From positions 1,922,001-1,986,000 of the forward strand of contig OZ250179.1 in assembly GCA_965238125.1 (NCBI GenBank): DNA of 64,000 bases, read 5' to 3'. Source of the DNA: UBA6623 sp965238125 (GTDB lineage Bacteria; Acidobacteriota; Terriglobia; Bryobacterales; UBA6623). The notes beneath the pieces are model-generated. The model worked only from the letters and a program-made list of their open reading frames with translations. It was not told the DNA's origin and ran no database searches. This document shows, piece after piece, positions 19,313 through 27,476 of this stretch (position 1 is its first letter; each line of letters begins with the position of its first letter). A program made the position numbers and the translations under genes.

Positions 19313-20473
19313 CTAGCCGGCCAGCACCGTAAAGGAAGTCGCGCCATGCTCGTTCGCCTGCCGATCGAGCTTGGACAGCGCTTCCCGCATCATGTTGAGC
19401 TTCGCCTGGCTGTAGCGCTTGAACACTTGCGAATCGCCTTGCCGCAACATCTGCGTCACGAAATGATCCGCCACGCCCCCTGCGCTCAGCCGGGTCGCAA
19501 ACGTGTGACGCAACTCGTAGAGTGAAAAATGGGGCAGCCCGGCACGCTTGAGCGTCCGGTTCCACAGCTTGCACACCGTCGTGATGTGCGGCTTGCTCGA
19601 CCGCATTCGCGGGCTCGGGAACAGGTAGTCGGAATCGCCGCTCTGCTTCATCTGTGCGGCGAACGCTGCGCGGGCTCTGTCCGTCATCGGCATGTCCGCA
19701 ATGCCGTTCACCGTCTTCGAATCCGGCAGATGCACGATCCCTCTCTCCAGATCGACCTGTTCCTTGCGCATCGGGATCAACTCGCGATAGGGCCGCAGCC
19801 CCATCTCGACCATGATCACGATGATGTTGCCAAGGTAAGCAGGCGCGCAGGCTTCCACCCGGGCCTGCTCCGAGGCAGCAAGATAGTGCGGCTTGCGCGT
19901 CGTACCAGCCAACGCGACCGGAAACTCCACGCCGCCGCACGGATTGACCGCCAGCCGCCTCTTCTTAACCGCCACGTTCAGTATGCGTCGCAGGATGCGA
20001 AACTCCTGATGCACGGTGGCCGGCTTGAGCCGGCCTCGCAGTTGCAGTCCTAACTTGGTGTGCACCCGCTTGCCTGTGTTCAATCTTGTCATCAGATACG
20101 CTTCTATGTCTTCTGGTGTGATGTCTGATAGTCTGTTCTCGCCGAACCGGGGCCTTAGGAACTTCAGCGCGCCGAGGTTTTGCAGATGGGTCTTCTCTCT
20201 GCGGAAGGGCGGTTGGGAACGGTTCTCAAGGAACCAGTCCGCCCACTCGTTGAACGTAATCCCACCGTCCGGCACGGCCCTCGGCAGCAGCCCCTCGTCG
20301 CGGGCCACCAACCGCTTGCGCATCACCTTCTCGGCTTCGACTCTTGCTCTCTGGCCTGTCGACTCCTGTCTGAACCTCCCGTCGTGGTCCCGATAGCTCA
20401 TCCACCAGACGCGTGAATCGCGCCGGATGTATAGACTACCGGCGGTATTTCTTGGTCTACCTGTTTTGTTCAT
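19313..20473 (-). CDS. int: Tyrosine-family site-specific integrase
   Basis: The 386-residue protein is read from ATG 20473, preceded by GGAGGAATCG; an in-frame ATG at 20485 lacks a site. An N-terminal SAM-like core-binding domain (about 65-170) is followed by the catalytic domain with the first arginine in MGLRPYREL, the H-x-x-R box in ELRHTFATRLSAGG and the nucleophile in FKRYSQ. It should catalyse recombination between the element and the tRNA-Pro site, 86 bases from its stop codon. Its start overlaps the excisionase-like gene by 17 bases, indicating coupled expression. Confidence 0.9.
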   Translation of the reverse strand: MNKTGRPRNTAGSLYIRRDSRVWWMSYRDHDGRFRQESTGQRARVEAEKVMRKRLVARDEGLLPRAVPDGGITFNEWADWFLENRSQPPFRREKTHLQNLGALKFLRPRFGENRLSDITPEDIEAYLMTRLNTGKRVHTKLGLQLRGRLKPATVHQEFRILRRILNVAVKKRRLAVNPCGGVEFPVALAGTTRKPHYLAASEQARVEACAPAYLGNIIVIMVEMGLRPYRELIPMRKEQVDLERGIVHLPDSKTVNGIADMPMTDRARAAFAAQMKQSGDSDYLFPSPRMRSSKPHITTVCKLWNRTLKRAGLPHFSLYELRHTFATRLSAGGVADHFVTQMLRQGDSQVFKRYSQAKLNMMREALSKLDRQANEHGATSFTVLAG

Positions 20474-20675
20474 CGATTCCTCCATTCACATGAAATTGCT
20501 GACGCCATTCGACCAACTCCGACAGTCGGAAGCGGATCGAGCGGCCCATCATGCGGTAATGGGGAATCTGCTTTCGCTCGACATAAGCATACACCAGCGA
20601 GGGGCTGACGCCCAGGAAGCGGGCGGCTGCCCTCACCGTGATCGGGGCTTCCGTCGCTTCTGTGGCAATGTTCAT
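20457..20675 (-). CDS. xis: Excisionase-like MerR/AlpA-type DNA-binding protein (72 aa)
   Basis: The 72-residue protein has a winged helix-turn-helix of the excisionase (AlpA/MerR-like) family: ITVRAAARFLGVSPSLVYAY forms the helix-turn-helix, followed by the wing HYRMMGRSIRFRLSELVEW. A very strong AAGGAGGGAAGG ribosome site precedes ATG 20675. It overlaps the integrase start, the classic xis-int arrangement, and would direct excision or regulate int. Confidence 0.8.
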   Translation of the reverse strand: MNIATEATEAPITVRAAARFLGVSPSLVYAYVERKQIPHYRMMGRSIRFRLSELVEWRQQFHVNGGIDEQNR

Positions 20676-20705
20676 CCTTCCCTCCTTGCTCTCCGTACAA
20701 AACCC

Positions 20706-21047
20706 CTAGGGATGCGCTCCGTGCTGAGAGTCCTTCGCGTAGGCTTCCGAGCCGAACCCCGCCATCCAAGCCCGCGAGCAACGACTCGCGGGTCATCCGA
20801 TCGGGGTGTCCCGTGCTGTGGCCCAGCTCGTGCAGCGCCGTCTGGTAGTAATGGTTCGCCGACGGAAACTGTCCCCGCTCCGGAAGAACAATCTCATCGT
20901 TGCCCAGGTGGTAATAGGCTTGATCTCCGGCAACGTGACAGATTTTGACTTGGCTCTCACCCAGAACCTCTGCTCGATGATCTGATCGGCGAAGCGGCGG
21001 TGGAATTCCTCGTCGTTCTCTCTGGCCTTGCTTTTTCTACCAGTCAT
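20706..21047 (-). pseudogene. ArdC-like antirestriction zincin, frame-broken and shortened
   Basis: The start (ATG 21047, sequence MTGRKSKARENDEEFHRRFADQ) looks like an ArdC N-terminus, but the characteristic zincin part is in another frame: NDEIVLPERGQFPSANHYYQ, then ALHELGHSTGHPDRM with the HExxH motif. A third frame shows GFGSEAYAK, the element normally following the zinc site, and then ends in a TAG at 20706-20708. At least two frame changes and a missing middle portion are implied. ArdC proteins protect incoming DNA from host restriction. The gene overlaps the end of the 54-aa ORF by 11 bases. Confidence 0.65.
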
Positions 21048-21201
21048 GGGTGTAGGGGTCTTCCACGGCTTCCCGGATCTCCTCCTCGCCGCCCACCTCC
21101 TCGGAGAAGACGCCGTATTGCTGGGCGATCCAGGCCGGGACTTCCAGCGCCTCGTCCCCGTCCAGGATCTCCACCCGCATAATTTTTTCTTCATCCTGCA
21201 T
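21037..21201 (-). CDS. Small acidic protein (54 aa) in the conjugation operon
   Basis: The frame starts at ATG 21201, inside the last codons of the virB11-like gene (ATGCAGGATGA overlap), and reads MQDEEKIMRVEILDGDEALE then VPAWIAQQYGVFSEEVGGEE and ends EDPYTHDW. It is strongly acidic, with no membrane segment or known motif. The overlap at both ends suggests translational coupling with virB11 and the ardC-like gene. Function unknown. Confidence 0.55.
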   Translation of the reverse strand: MQDEEKIMRVEILDGDEALEVPAWIAQQYGVFSEEVGGEEEIREAVEDPYTHDW

Positions 21202-22156
21202 CGTGTTCCCTCCAGATCGGCTGGATGAGCCAGCGGTTCTCGGCGGCTTCGTAGCCTTTGACGAAAACCGCTTCTTCGGCGAATCGCCGCCCTTCGTGGC
21301 GCGTCATGTGAATCACCATGGCGATCCCGTCCACTACGCCTCTACAGGTGACTTCCCAGGGAAGCTCCCCGCCGCCTTGCATGGCGCAACTGGCGATCCG
21401 GGATAAGGCGCTCTCGGCGTTGTTGGCGTGTACGGTCGTCAGCGATCCGCCGTGTCCGGTGTTGAGGGCTTGCAGCAGGTCCGCCGCCTCTCCGCCGCGA
21501 ACCTCGCCCACGACGATGTGATCCGGGCGGTGGCGTAGCGCGTGGCGGACTAAATCGCGGATCGTGACCGCTCCTTCCTGCAAACCGCGAGCCTCGAAGC
21601 GGACGCAATTGGAGCGCTCGATGCGAAGCTCCAAGGTGTCCTCGATGGCAACTATCCGCTCGTCATCGGGGAGCAGTTCGATGAGGGCATTGAGCAACGT
21701 GGTCTTGCCCGATCCGGTTCCGCCTGAAACCAGGATGTTGCGCCGGGACCGCAACACCCGCTCTGCTTCCTTCCGCACGTTTCCAGGAAGTGCGCCTTGC
21801 TTCACGAGATCATCCGCCGAGAACGCCCCCTTGCCAAAGCGCCGCACGGTGATAGCGACTTGAGGACTGGCGGGCGGAACGCAGATAGCAACCCGCGATC
21901 CGTCATCGAGCCGGGCATCGACAATGGGGGAGCTTGCCGGGTCCAGGCCCAAAGGACGGGCGATATGGATAGCGGCCCGTTCCAGCGCCGCTTCGTCCAG
22001 GTCCGGCGCGGCGTGTGCGGCCAGCCGCCCGGCCCGCTCGACCCACACATTACCGGGGCCGTTAATCATGATCTCGCTGACTTCGGAATCTTCCAGGGCG
22101 CTTTCCAAACCCGGTAGAAACGGTTTGAGATGTTCCAGTCCGCTTGCGGCGCTCAT
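21191..22156 (-). CDS. virB11: VirB11/TrbB-type secretion ATPase
   Basis: The 321-residue protein starts at ATG 22156 in a 4-base ATGA overlap with the virD4 stop; the 27-base longer frame is less likely. It shows Walker A (SGGTGSGKTTLLNAL, K151), an Asp box (IEDTLELRI), Walker B-like HIVVGEVRGGEA and a His box (HGGSLTTVHANN). These are signatures of the hexameric VirB11/TrbB ATPase that energises type IV secretion pilus assembly and substrate transfer on the cytoplasmic face. Length and motif spacing are normal, so this copy appears intact. Confidence 0.9.
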   Translation of the reverse strand: MSAASGLEHLKPFLPGLESALEDSEVSEIMINGPGNVWVERAGRLAAHAAPDLDEAALERAAIHIARPLGLDPASSPIVDARLDDGSRVAICVPPASPQVAITVRRFGKGAFSADDLVKQGALPGNVRKEAERVLRSRRNILVSGGTGSGKTTLLNALIELLPDDERIVAIEDTLELRIERSNCVRFEARGLQEGAVTIRDLVRHALRHRPDHIVVGEVRGGEAADLLQALNTGHGGSLTTVHANNAESALSRIASCAMQGGGELPWEVTCRGVVDGIAMVIHMTRHEGRRFAEEAVFVKGYEAAENRWLIQPIWREHDAG

Positions 22157-24492
22157 ATTTGGCCCGCCTCCTTCGCTCTCCAATAGGAGTGTTCGGCTGG
22201 TAGATAGTGCGGCTTGAGGTAGACGCGGCGCGGCTCAAGCGACTGCGCTCCGTCATAGGGCAGACAGATCGCTTGACAGTTCGAGAGCAAGGCGAAGTCT
22301 CGCGGGTGAAACACAGCCTCGCGCTGCTCCCGGAATGATTTGGTCGCGCCCATGCTCCCGCCTCCGCCTCCGGCCCGGCCTGAGAGCGGGGAGACTTCCG
22401 AGCGCTTGGAGGTCTCGCTGATGGTGTAGGATTCCTTGATCTTCGCAACCTGGCCGCACAACTCCGACGCAATCTTGGCGGATGCGTCATCACTCAGCGA
22501 TAGGAAGATGCGAGTGCGGAGCGTCTGCAACAGCGAACGCCACGCTTCCGAGCTTCCCAACACGGCCCGCAACGAGGAAATAGATTGTGTGGCGACAATC
22601 GGGATGCAGCGGCATTGCCGGGTCAGGGCAAAGGATTTTTCATCGCCCGATGGGTCGTCCTCGCCCACCGAAGCGAAGGCTTGATATTCGTCACAGATAA
22701 AGACGGCGGGCCGGAAGTAACGGCCCGGCGTCGCCTTCATCTTGGCCGGGCGCATGAGAAGCGCTTGTAGCCAAGCGTTTTTGAGCATCACGCCCACGGC
22801 GCGGGCCAGCGCCGGGTTGATACCAGCGGGCATATTCAAGGCCAGCACCTTGCCCTGCTCGATCAATTCATAGAGCGGTGGTAGGTGCTGCGTGATCGGG
22901 GCCGTCCCTTCGGTATCCGGGGGAGTAGCGTCTTGGTTGCTCTCGGCTGCGGGGTCCGGCTGCTTGTGGTCCGGCTCCGGCTCCGCCGCCTCGTCCTTCT
23001 CCGCTTTGAGCCGTTTCAGTTGGGCTTGCAGGATAATGGCTTGAGGATCGTCAGAGATATGGGGCGCGGCGGGACAAAACACCTTCGCCACGTCCGGCAT
23101 ATCGAACATGGCAAGGAACACCGAAACCCCCTCCACAATCGAGGACTTGATTTTGTTGTCTAGGGTTTGCCAGTCGTGGACAAACCAGCGCTTGACGGCC
23201 TCGACTCGCTCTCTGGTATCTTCGCCGGGTCCGGGTTCCCAAACGATCTCATGGGCGATGTTGAGCTCGTCAAGTTTCTCTTTCATCGGGCGCGTGTAGA
23301 CGGCTTGCACGTCATCCTTCGTGTCCAGCGCATCGACCCAGTTCCATTCGGCAAGGTTTATGTTTTGGGCTTGTAGCACGTGTTCCTTGATGAAAACCGT
23401 CCCTGTGTTCAGGTCGTCACTCAGCTTCTCCGCCGCCTCGATCTTGGCCGCAAATAGCTCCGGGTCGATGGCGCAGCGGTAGACCTGTTGCAACGTCACC
23501 CAGCGCTCCGGGAAAACCCGGTGAAGCTCGATGATCCAGCGGACCAGATTGGTATAGGCTTGCTGCCAAAAGGGTTCCTTGCCCTTACCGAATAGCTGAT
23601 TGAGAAGGCTCGAAACGGTGTAGGCCAGCGAGTAGGAATCGAGCCACCAGGCCGAGAGCGGGTTCCATTGAGAGCGGGCGTCCATGCCAAGCTCGATGTA
23701 GTCTTGTCCACGGCCCGCCTCGACCAGGATTTGGCGGATGTCGTGACAGAAGTCTCCCTTGACTTCTAGCACCAGCGCCGCCGCCCGCATCTGCTCATTG
23801 CCCGCTTGCCAGCCGAGAAGCTGGCGGGCAAACGGGTTCATGCAAGCCGAGGTTTTGCCTGATCCCACGGCTCCGAAGATCGCCACGCCGGTATACAGTC
23901 CGCGCTCCGGGATGGTGAGCCATGAGGGACTGAAAATCTCCCGCGCCTCGACCGGGTGATGGACCTCCCCGATGACGATGGCCGGGGCCTTTTGTTGGGG
24001 ATCAAGCGGCCACGGCGGGAGCTTGGCGAAGGGTGCGAAGTCGCGCCGCCGCCCCTCGAACCAGACCTTCCAAACGGTGACGGCAATAAACCCGCACAGC
24101 ATGACGGCAACGAAGGGCGAAAGATAGTACCACAGCACCAGCCATGAGAAGAAGTTGGGGGTGTGGTAGTTCACCAAAGCAAGCACCGGGTTTTCATCAA
24201 GTGAGGGGAAGGGACGCCGTACAAAGCTCCACACGGCATACCACACACCGCCGAAAAAAAAGAGCACCAGAGCCGGAAGGCTTACAACGAATTGCCCGAC
24301 GCGAAACACGGCCCAGCCCAACAGCATCAAACCTTGAAACACGCGCCACCCGGCCCAGCCCAACAGCACGAAACCTTGCACGACCAGCCAGCCCGCGACG
24401 GCGAAAACCCGGATCGGGTTTTTCCAGTTCATCGGGCCGGCGGGCCGGTGCCAAAGCTCCCGGAGATAAGGGCCGACCTCGCGCCATTTCAT
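22153..24492 (-). CDS. virD4: VirD4/TraG-type coupling protein
   Basis: The 779-residue ATPase has an N-terminal membrane region (about residues 28-92 and 115-142, with repeats of the pattern VVQGFVLLGWAGWRVFQG), Walker A in IFGAVGSGKTSACMNPF (K213) and Walker B in AVFICDEYQAF. This is the coupling protein that presents the relaxosome to the secretion channel. The alpha-helical region contains an acidic, proline-rich insert near 480-540. Start ATG 24492 follows the palindrome-rich gap. Its first 162 codons are duplicated in inverted orientation at 32346-32833. Confidence 0.88.
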   Translation of the reverse strand: MKWREVGPYLRELWHRPAGPMNWKNPIRVFAVAGWLVVQGFVLLGWAGWRVFQGLMLLGWAVFRVGQFVVSLPALVLFFFGGVWYAVWSFVRRPFPSLDENPVLALVNYHTPNFFSWLVLWYYLSPFVAVMLCGFIAVTVWKVWFEGRRRDFAPFAKLPPWPLDPQQKAPAIVIGEVHHPVEAREIFSPSWLTIPERGLYTGVAIFGAVGSGKTSACMNPFARQLLGWQAGNEQMRAAALVLEVKGDFCHDIRQILVEAGRGQDYIELGMDARSQWNPLSAWWLDSYSLAYTVSSLLNQLFGKGKEPFWQQAYTNLVRWIIELHRVFPERWVTLQQVYRCAIDPELFAAKIEAAEKLSDDLNTGTVFIKEHVLQAQNINLAEWNWVDALDTKDDVQAVYTRPMKEKLDELNIAHEIVWEPGPGEDTRERVEAVKRWFVHDWQTLDNKIKSSIVEGVSVFLAMFDMPDVAKVFCPAAPHISDDPQAIILQAQLKRLKAEKDEAAEPEPDHKQPDPAAESNQDATPPDTEGTAPITQHLPPLYELIEQGKVLALNMPAGINPALARAVGVMLKNAWLQALLMRPAKMKATPGRYFRPAVFICDEYQAFASVGEDDPSGDEKSFALTRQCRCIPIVATQSISSLRAVLGSSEAWRSLLQTLRTRIFLSLSDDASAKIASELCGQVAKIKESYTISETSKRSEVSPLSGRAGGGGGSMGATKSFREQREAVFHPRDFALLSNCQAICLPYDGAQSLEPRRVYLKPHYLPAEHSYWRAKEAGQI

Positions 24493-24849
24493 AGGTCCGT
24501 CTCCGTGCTTTCAGCGCCGCTCCTGGGGGCTGTTTCTGAGCCTTCCCGCAGGGATAAATGAGGACGAGAGCGACCCCATGGGGCCGGATAGCGGTATGGT
24601 ACTCAGTACCGCTATCCGGGGCCGCATGACCCCCCCGTTTTTGGGGGGGTCGCTCTCGTCTCCGCCTTTCTCCCGCGTCCGAAGCGGGCGGGCCGATTCA
24701 CAGCGGATAACCACAGCGGAATGAGAGAGATAGACGAATGTGGCTGTGGTACACCTAAGCCGGAAATTCTGGTACACCCCCCCTCTGAGCGCGTACCAAA
24801 ATACATGCGGCCCCCAGTACCAATAAAAACCACGGATTTAGGCCCTCTC
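24493..24849. promoter_or_regulatory. Palindrome-rich gap with GGTAC repeats: oriT- or iteron-like
   Basis: The 357-base gap contains nested inverted repeats: outer arms 24563-24577 (gacgagagcgacccc) and 24646-24660; inner arms 24584-24596 (ccggatagcggta) and 24607-24619; and a G/C hairpin 24628-24636/24643-24651. To the right are direct repeats tggtacacc at 24747-24755 and 24770-24778 and further GTACC sites in gcgtaccaa and agtaccaat. Placed just upstream of virD4, this fits an origin of transfer or regulator-binding region; nicking site not identified. An inverted duplicate lies at 31989-32345. Confidence 0.5.
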
Positions 24850-25791
24850 TCATCCGACCTCATCTCGATCCGCAAAGCGCACGGCCCGCCATGTCGAATA
24901 GTCGTCAATCGAGACTCCTTCCGTGACCTTCGCTTCGGGGCGACGTTGAAGTTCCACAGACCGTCTCGCAGCTTTGGCGAATCCTCCGTACTGGGCTAGA
25001 AATTCCCGGTCCTTGCGGGTCATCGCTTCGTCTATCGCCCTGATCTCCTGCTTCACCGTCAGCCCTTCATCGGGTGTCCCTGGGTCCGCCGCCGCCCATG
25101 CTTCAAGCACTCGCGCCGTTCGATCCACGGTGGCATTTTCAACCGCAATTCCGATCACCCGAACCTGCCGCCCCTTCTTGCGGAGCGCATCCCAAAGCGG
25201 CCCATGCGCGGCTCCCCACGAGTGGAGTTCGGTATCCGTCTGGTGGCCCGGATTGACGTAGGCAAAGGTGACGGTTTCAGGGTCCACGGCAAGGGGCAGT
25301 TTGAGCGCAAAGTAGCGCTTCTGGTTGCCAGCCACACCGTAGTAAATCCGGCGCGGAATCAAGCGGCGCGGCAAGCCGATCTTTTCAAAACACTCGACCT
25401 TCTCCGGCTCGGCGGGGAGCCAGTTCATACCCGGATGTTCCAGCACAAAATCCAGCGACAAAAGCCGCCGCATGACAACCGGCTTGCTGGCCTTCTTCCG
25501 GTGGCGGATGTCCTCAACGCCCAGCGCCCGGTAGATCGCCTTGCTCGATATGCGGCACGTTTTCCCTCCGCCATTGAGTAGCGGCCACTCACCCTCGACC
25601 GCCATCCGGCGATCAACTAATGTCTGCACAAAACGCTGAGCGCCACTCCGCCACACCCCGAAATAATCACAGAATTGCGCCCGCGTGAAGACGCCGCTGT
25701 GAAGGCAAACCAGGGCGATCCATTCCGCGTCCTGGCCGGTCCAGCCGAGCGGTTCCAGCTTGCGATCTCTTCCCCGCAAATGCTCGATCAT
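24850..25791 (-). CDS. Unrecognised 313-aa protein with N-terminal winged-helix-like segment
   Basis: The start codon abuts the virB8 stop (TAGATG). The N-terminus (EWIALVCLHSGVFTRAQFCD then YFGVWRSGAQRFVQTLVDRR) resembles a winged helix that could bind DNA, and ICRISSKAIYRALG may be a second helical unit. The centre (RYFALKLPLAVDPETVTFAY; RKKGRQVRVIGIAVENATVD) looks like an alpha/beta domain and the C-terminus is charged and helical. It might be a replication-relaxation or relaxosome-type accessory protein binding the adjacent repeat-rich gap, but I do not recognise a family. An identical inverted copy is at 31047-31988. Confidence 0.6.
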   Translation of the reverse strand: MIEHLRGRDRKLEPLGWTGQDAEWIALVCLHSGVFTRAQFCDYFGVWRSGAQRFVQTLVDRRMAVEGEWPLLNGGGKTCRISSKAIYRALGVEDIRHRKKASKPVVMRRLLSLDFVLEHPGMNWLPAEPEKVECFEKIGLPRRLIPRRIYYGVAGNQKRYFALKLPLAVDPETVTFAYVNPGHQTDTELHSWGAAHGPLWDALRKKGRQVRVIGIAVENATVDRTARVLEAWAAADPGTPDEGLTVKQEIRAIDEAMTRKDREFLAQYGGFAKAARRSVELQRRPEAKVTEGVSIDDYSTWRAVRFADRDEVG

Positions 25792-26466
25792 CTACAACTG
25801 ATCTCCGGTGGCGGTGGCGCGGTCGCCTTGCAAGTAGGTGATGACGATTCCCATGGGGTTGAACACGATCAACTCCGGGGGGATGTGTTGGAGGAACTGG
25901 AATTGAAGCGAGAGTGTCCAGCGTTCTCGGCCCACTTCGTTTGCCATCTCCATCCGCACGAGGTCAAAATCGGCCGTGGCGCTGTGCGGCTGCTGAGGGT
26001 TGGGTTGAATCCTCAAAATGACGCGGGCGACTTGCAATTCACCCCGCGCCACGCCCGCCGCGAGAAGGGCGACATTTTGGCTCTCGGCGCGAAACGAGGC
26101 GTTGGCGAGTTGCGTACTGAGGAAGCGCAAGCTGCGGGACCAGTTCTGTGCAACCGTGGCTTGCCGCCGTGAGTAGAAGTCATAGATGAAGCGGTTGAGG
26201 AAGTATTTGGTGGTGGGGTCCAGGGGGTCCGCCTGGGCTTCCATCGCTTGGTAGGTGACAGCTTCGGCCCGCCCGACTTCATCAACCCTCACGACGATGG
26301 GGCGCGGTGGCTCGACCGAGACAATGCGAATGACGACGACGATGAGCAAGAGCACTCCGATAGCCAGCCCAACGGAGATCACCCGTAGATGACGGTTGGT
26401 GTGGATGACTTCGCCCCATATCTCGGCGTACTCGGCTCCGGCGTCTTTGATTTTCGGCTTCTTCAT
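25792..26466 (-). CDS. virB8: VirB8/TrbF-type inner-membrane secretion protein
   Basis: Read from ATG 26466 behind GGAGGG, the product has 224 residues: a short cytoplasmic tail, one transmembrane helix (VISVGLAIGVLLLIVVVIRI, about 29-50), and a periplasmic NTF2-like domain with YFLNRFIYDFYSRR and the C-terminal NPMGIVITYLQG typical of VirB8/TrbF. It is an assembly factor of the type IV secretion channel. The longer open frame upstream is translated virB6 in another frame. The duplicate at 30372-31046 differs by one silent base (26188 versus 30650, TTC/TTT). Confidence 0.85.
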   Translation of the reverse strand: MKKPKIKDAGAEYAEIWGEVIHTNRHLRVISVGLAIGVLLLIVVVIRIVSVEPPRPIVVRVDEVGRAEAVTYQAMEAQADPLDPTTKYFLNRFIYDFYSRRQATVAQNWSRSLRFLSTQLANASFRAESQNVALLAAGVARGELQVARVILRIQPNPQQPHSATADFDLVRMEMANEVGRERWTLSLQFQFLQHIPPELIVFNPMGIVITYLQGDRATATGDQL

Positions 26467-26549
26467 TTCATCCCTCCTGCGCCCACCTTGGCCGCCGCCG
26501 CCGTGCCGCCGCTGGCCGCCGCCATTCCCGCTGTGCTCACCATGCCCAT
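26463..26549 (-). CDS. Possible 28-aa Ala/Gly-rich peptide
   Basis: Between virB6 and virB8 a short frame reads MGMVSTAGMAAASGGTAAAA then KVGAGGMK and ends in TGA overlapping the virB8 start (ATGAAATGA). Low complexity weakens the case; it may only couple translation of virB6 to virB8 or be a fossil of a longer gene. An identical inverted copy lies at 30289-30375. Confidence 0.3.
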   Translation of the reverse strand: MGMVSTAGMAAASGGTAAAAKVGAGGMK

Positions 26550-26567
26550 GAGACCGCTCCCGCCTGC

Positions 26568-27464
26568 TCAGCCTCCGCTGACGAGCATCGAAGCGAGTTC
26601 CCCGCACTTGAGGCTTGCCAGCATTCCGGCGATGAAGAAAGGCACAACCGCGAGTGTCCACATACCGACTTGCATAAAGCTACTCATGTCCAGGTTGGCT
26701 TGGCCCAAGGTCGTGACGTAAGCGATTCCCACGGCGGAGAACACGCGCAACACGGCTCCGGCAATCACGGCGTAGAACGAATAGGTGAGCATCGCCCGGA
26801 ACCAGCCCCAGAACAGGAATGCCAGCGGATCGAACACGAGAAACGGAATGAAGATCGGACCCAGAATGATGAGGATTGAAAGGGCAACTTGCGCCCAGAT
26901 TACTTGAGCGTAGGTGACAGCGGCCAACAGCATCAGCATGAGGGCCATGAAGATCACCATTACAAACCCTGCAATTGCCGTCATCGCGCCTTGCATCCCA
27001 CTGGTGACGATGGTTACTAAATCGCCCGCCTCGATGGCCGCGTTTTGAGCCTTCGCAAGCGTGCTAAAAAGCTCTGTGAGTTCGGTTTGAATCGAGGAAA
27101 CCGAGTCGTCAACGAGCAGCGCGTTAAGCCAATTACCGCCCTCCACGATCATCCCTGGGAAGGTGAAAGCCATACCCGGAATGGTGGTCGTGTAGAACTG
27201 CAACATCACCCACGGTATCCAGATCCCAATGACGACCCGCACCAGTTCCCACGGCTGAATGTTCCCGCTGAAGGCGATCTTCAGCCCGGTCAACACCACA
27301 ACGATGAGAGCGAGCATACCCAACATCTGATTGCCGAGGGTGAATATCTCGCCGCCCGCCGCCGTGGTCAGGCTGTCCAGGGCGGTGGCGAGGAACGTCT
27401 TGAAGTCCCTCATGTCTTCGGGCGTAAGATTGGTCGGGATGTTGGGATCGAGTTGGATTTGCAT
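26568..27464 (-). CDS. virB6: VirB6/TrbL-type polytopic membrane protein
   Basis: The 298-residue protein has six or so hydrophobic segments (for example MLALIVVVLTGLKIAF, VIFMALMLMLLAAVTYA, VALSILIILGPIFIPFLVF and MWTLAVVPFFIAGMLA) and a central non-membrane stretch, as expected for VirB6/TrbL, the polytopic subunit of the inner-membrane channel. The N-terminus is DNPxxP-like and acidic. Its last 245 codons lie in the inverted repeat, so a second, 5'-truncated copy is present at 29536-30270. Only this copy is full length. Confidence 0.85.
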   Translation of the reverse strand: MQIQLDPNIPTNLTPEDMRDFKTFLATALDSLTTAAGGEIFTLGNQMLGMLALIVVVLTGLKIAFSGNIQPWELVRVVIGIWIPWVMLQFYTTTIPGMAFTFPGMIVEGGNWLNALLVDDSVSSIQTELTELFSTLAKAQNAAIEAGDLVTIVTSGMQGAMTAIAGFVMVIFMALMLMLLAAVTYAQVIWAQVALSILIILGPIFIPFLVFDPLAFLFWGWFRAMLTYSFYAVIAGAVLRVFSAVGIAYVTTLGQANLDMSSFMQVGMWTLAVVPFFIAGMLASLKCGELASMLVSGG

Positions 27465-27476
27465 TAGCGAGTATCA

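Larger units (their letters stand above)
24005..27302 (-). repeat. Left arm of a 3,298-bp inverted repeat
   Basis: Every base pair n in this arm matches the complement of 56838-n in the right arm as far as I compared, with one mismatch seen at 26188 (partner 30650). The arm covers the 3' part of virB6, the 28-aa peptide, virB8, the unknown gene, the oriT-like gap and the first 162 codons of virD4. Confidence 0.93.

Noticed and set aside
20870..20890. Further copy of the RAYT repeat (gaaactgtccccgc) in the ardC-like gene
   Set aside because: Only 12 bases match, inside coding sequence with a conserved peptide, so it is probably chance.
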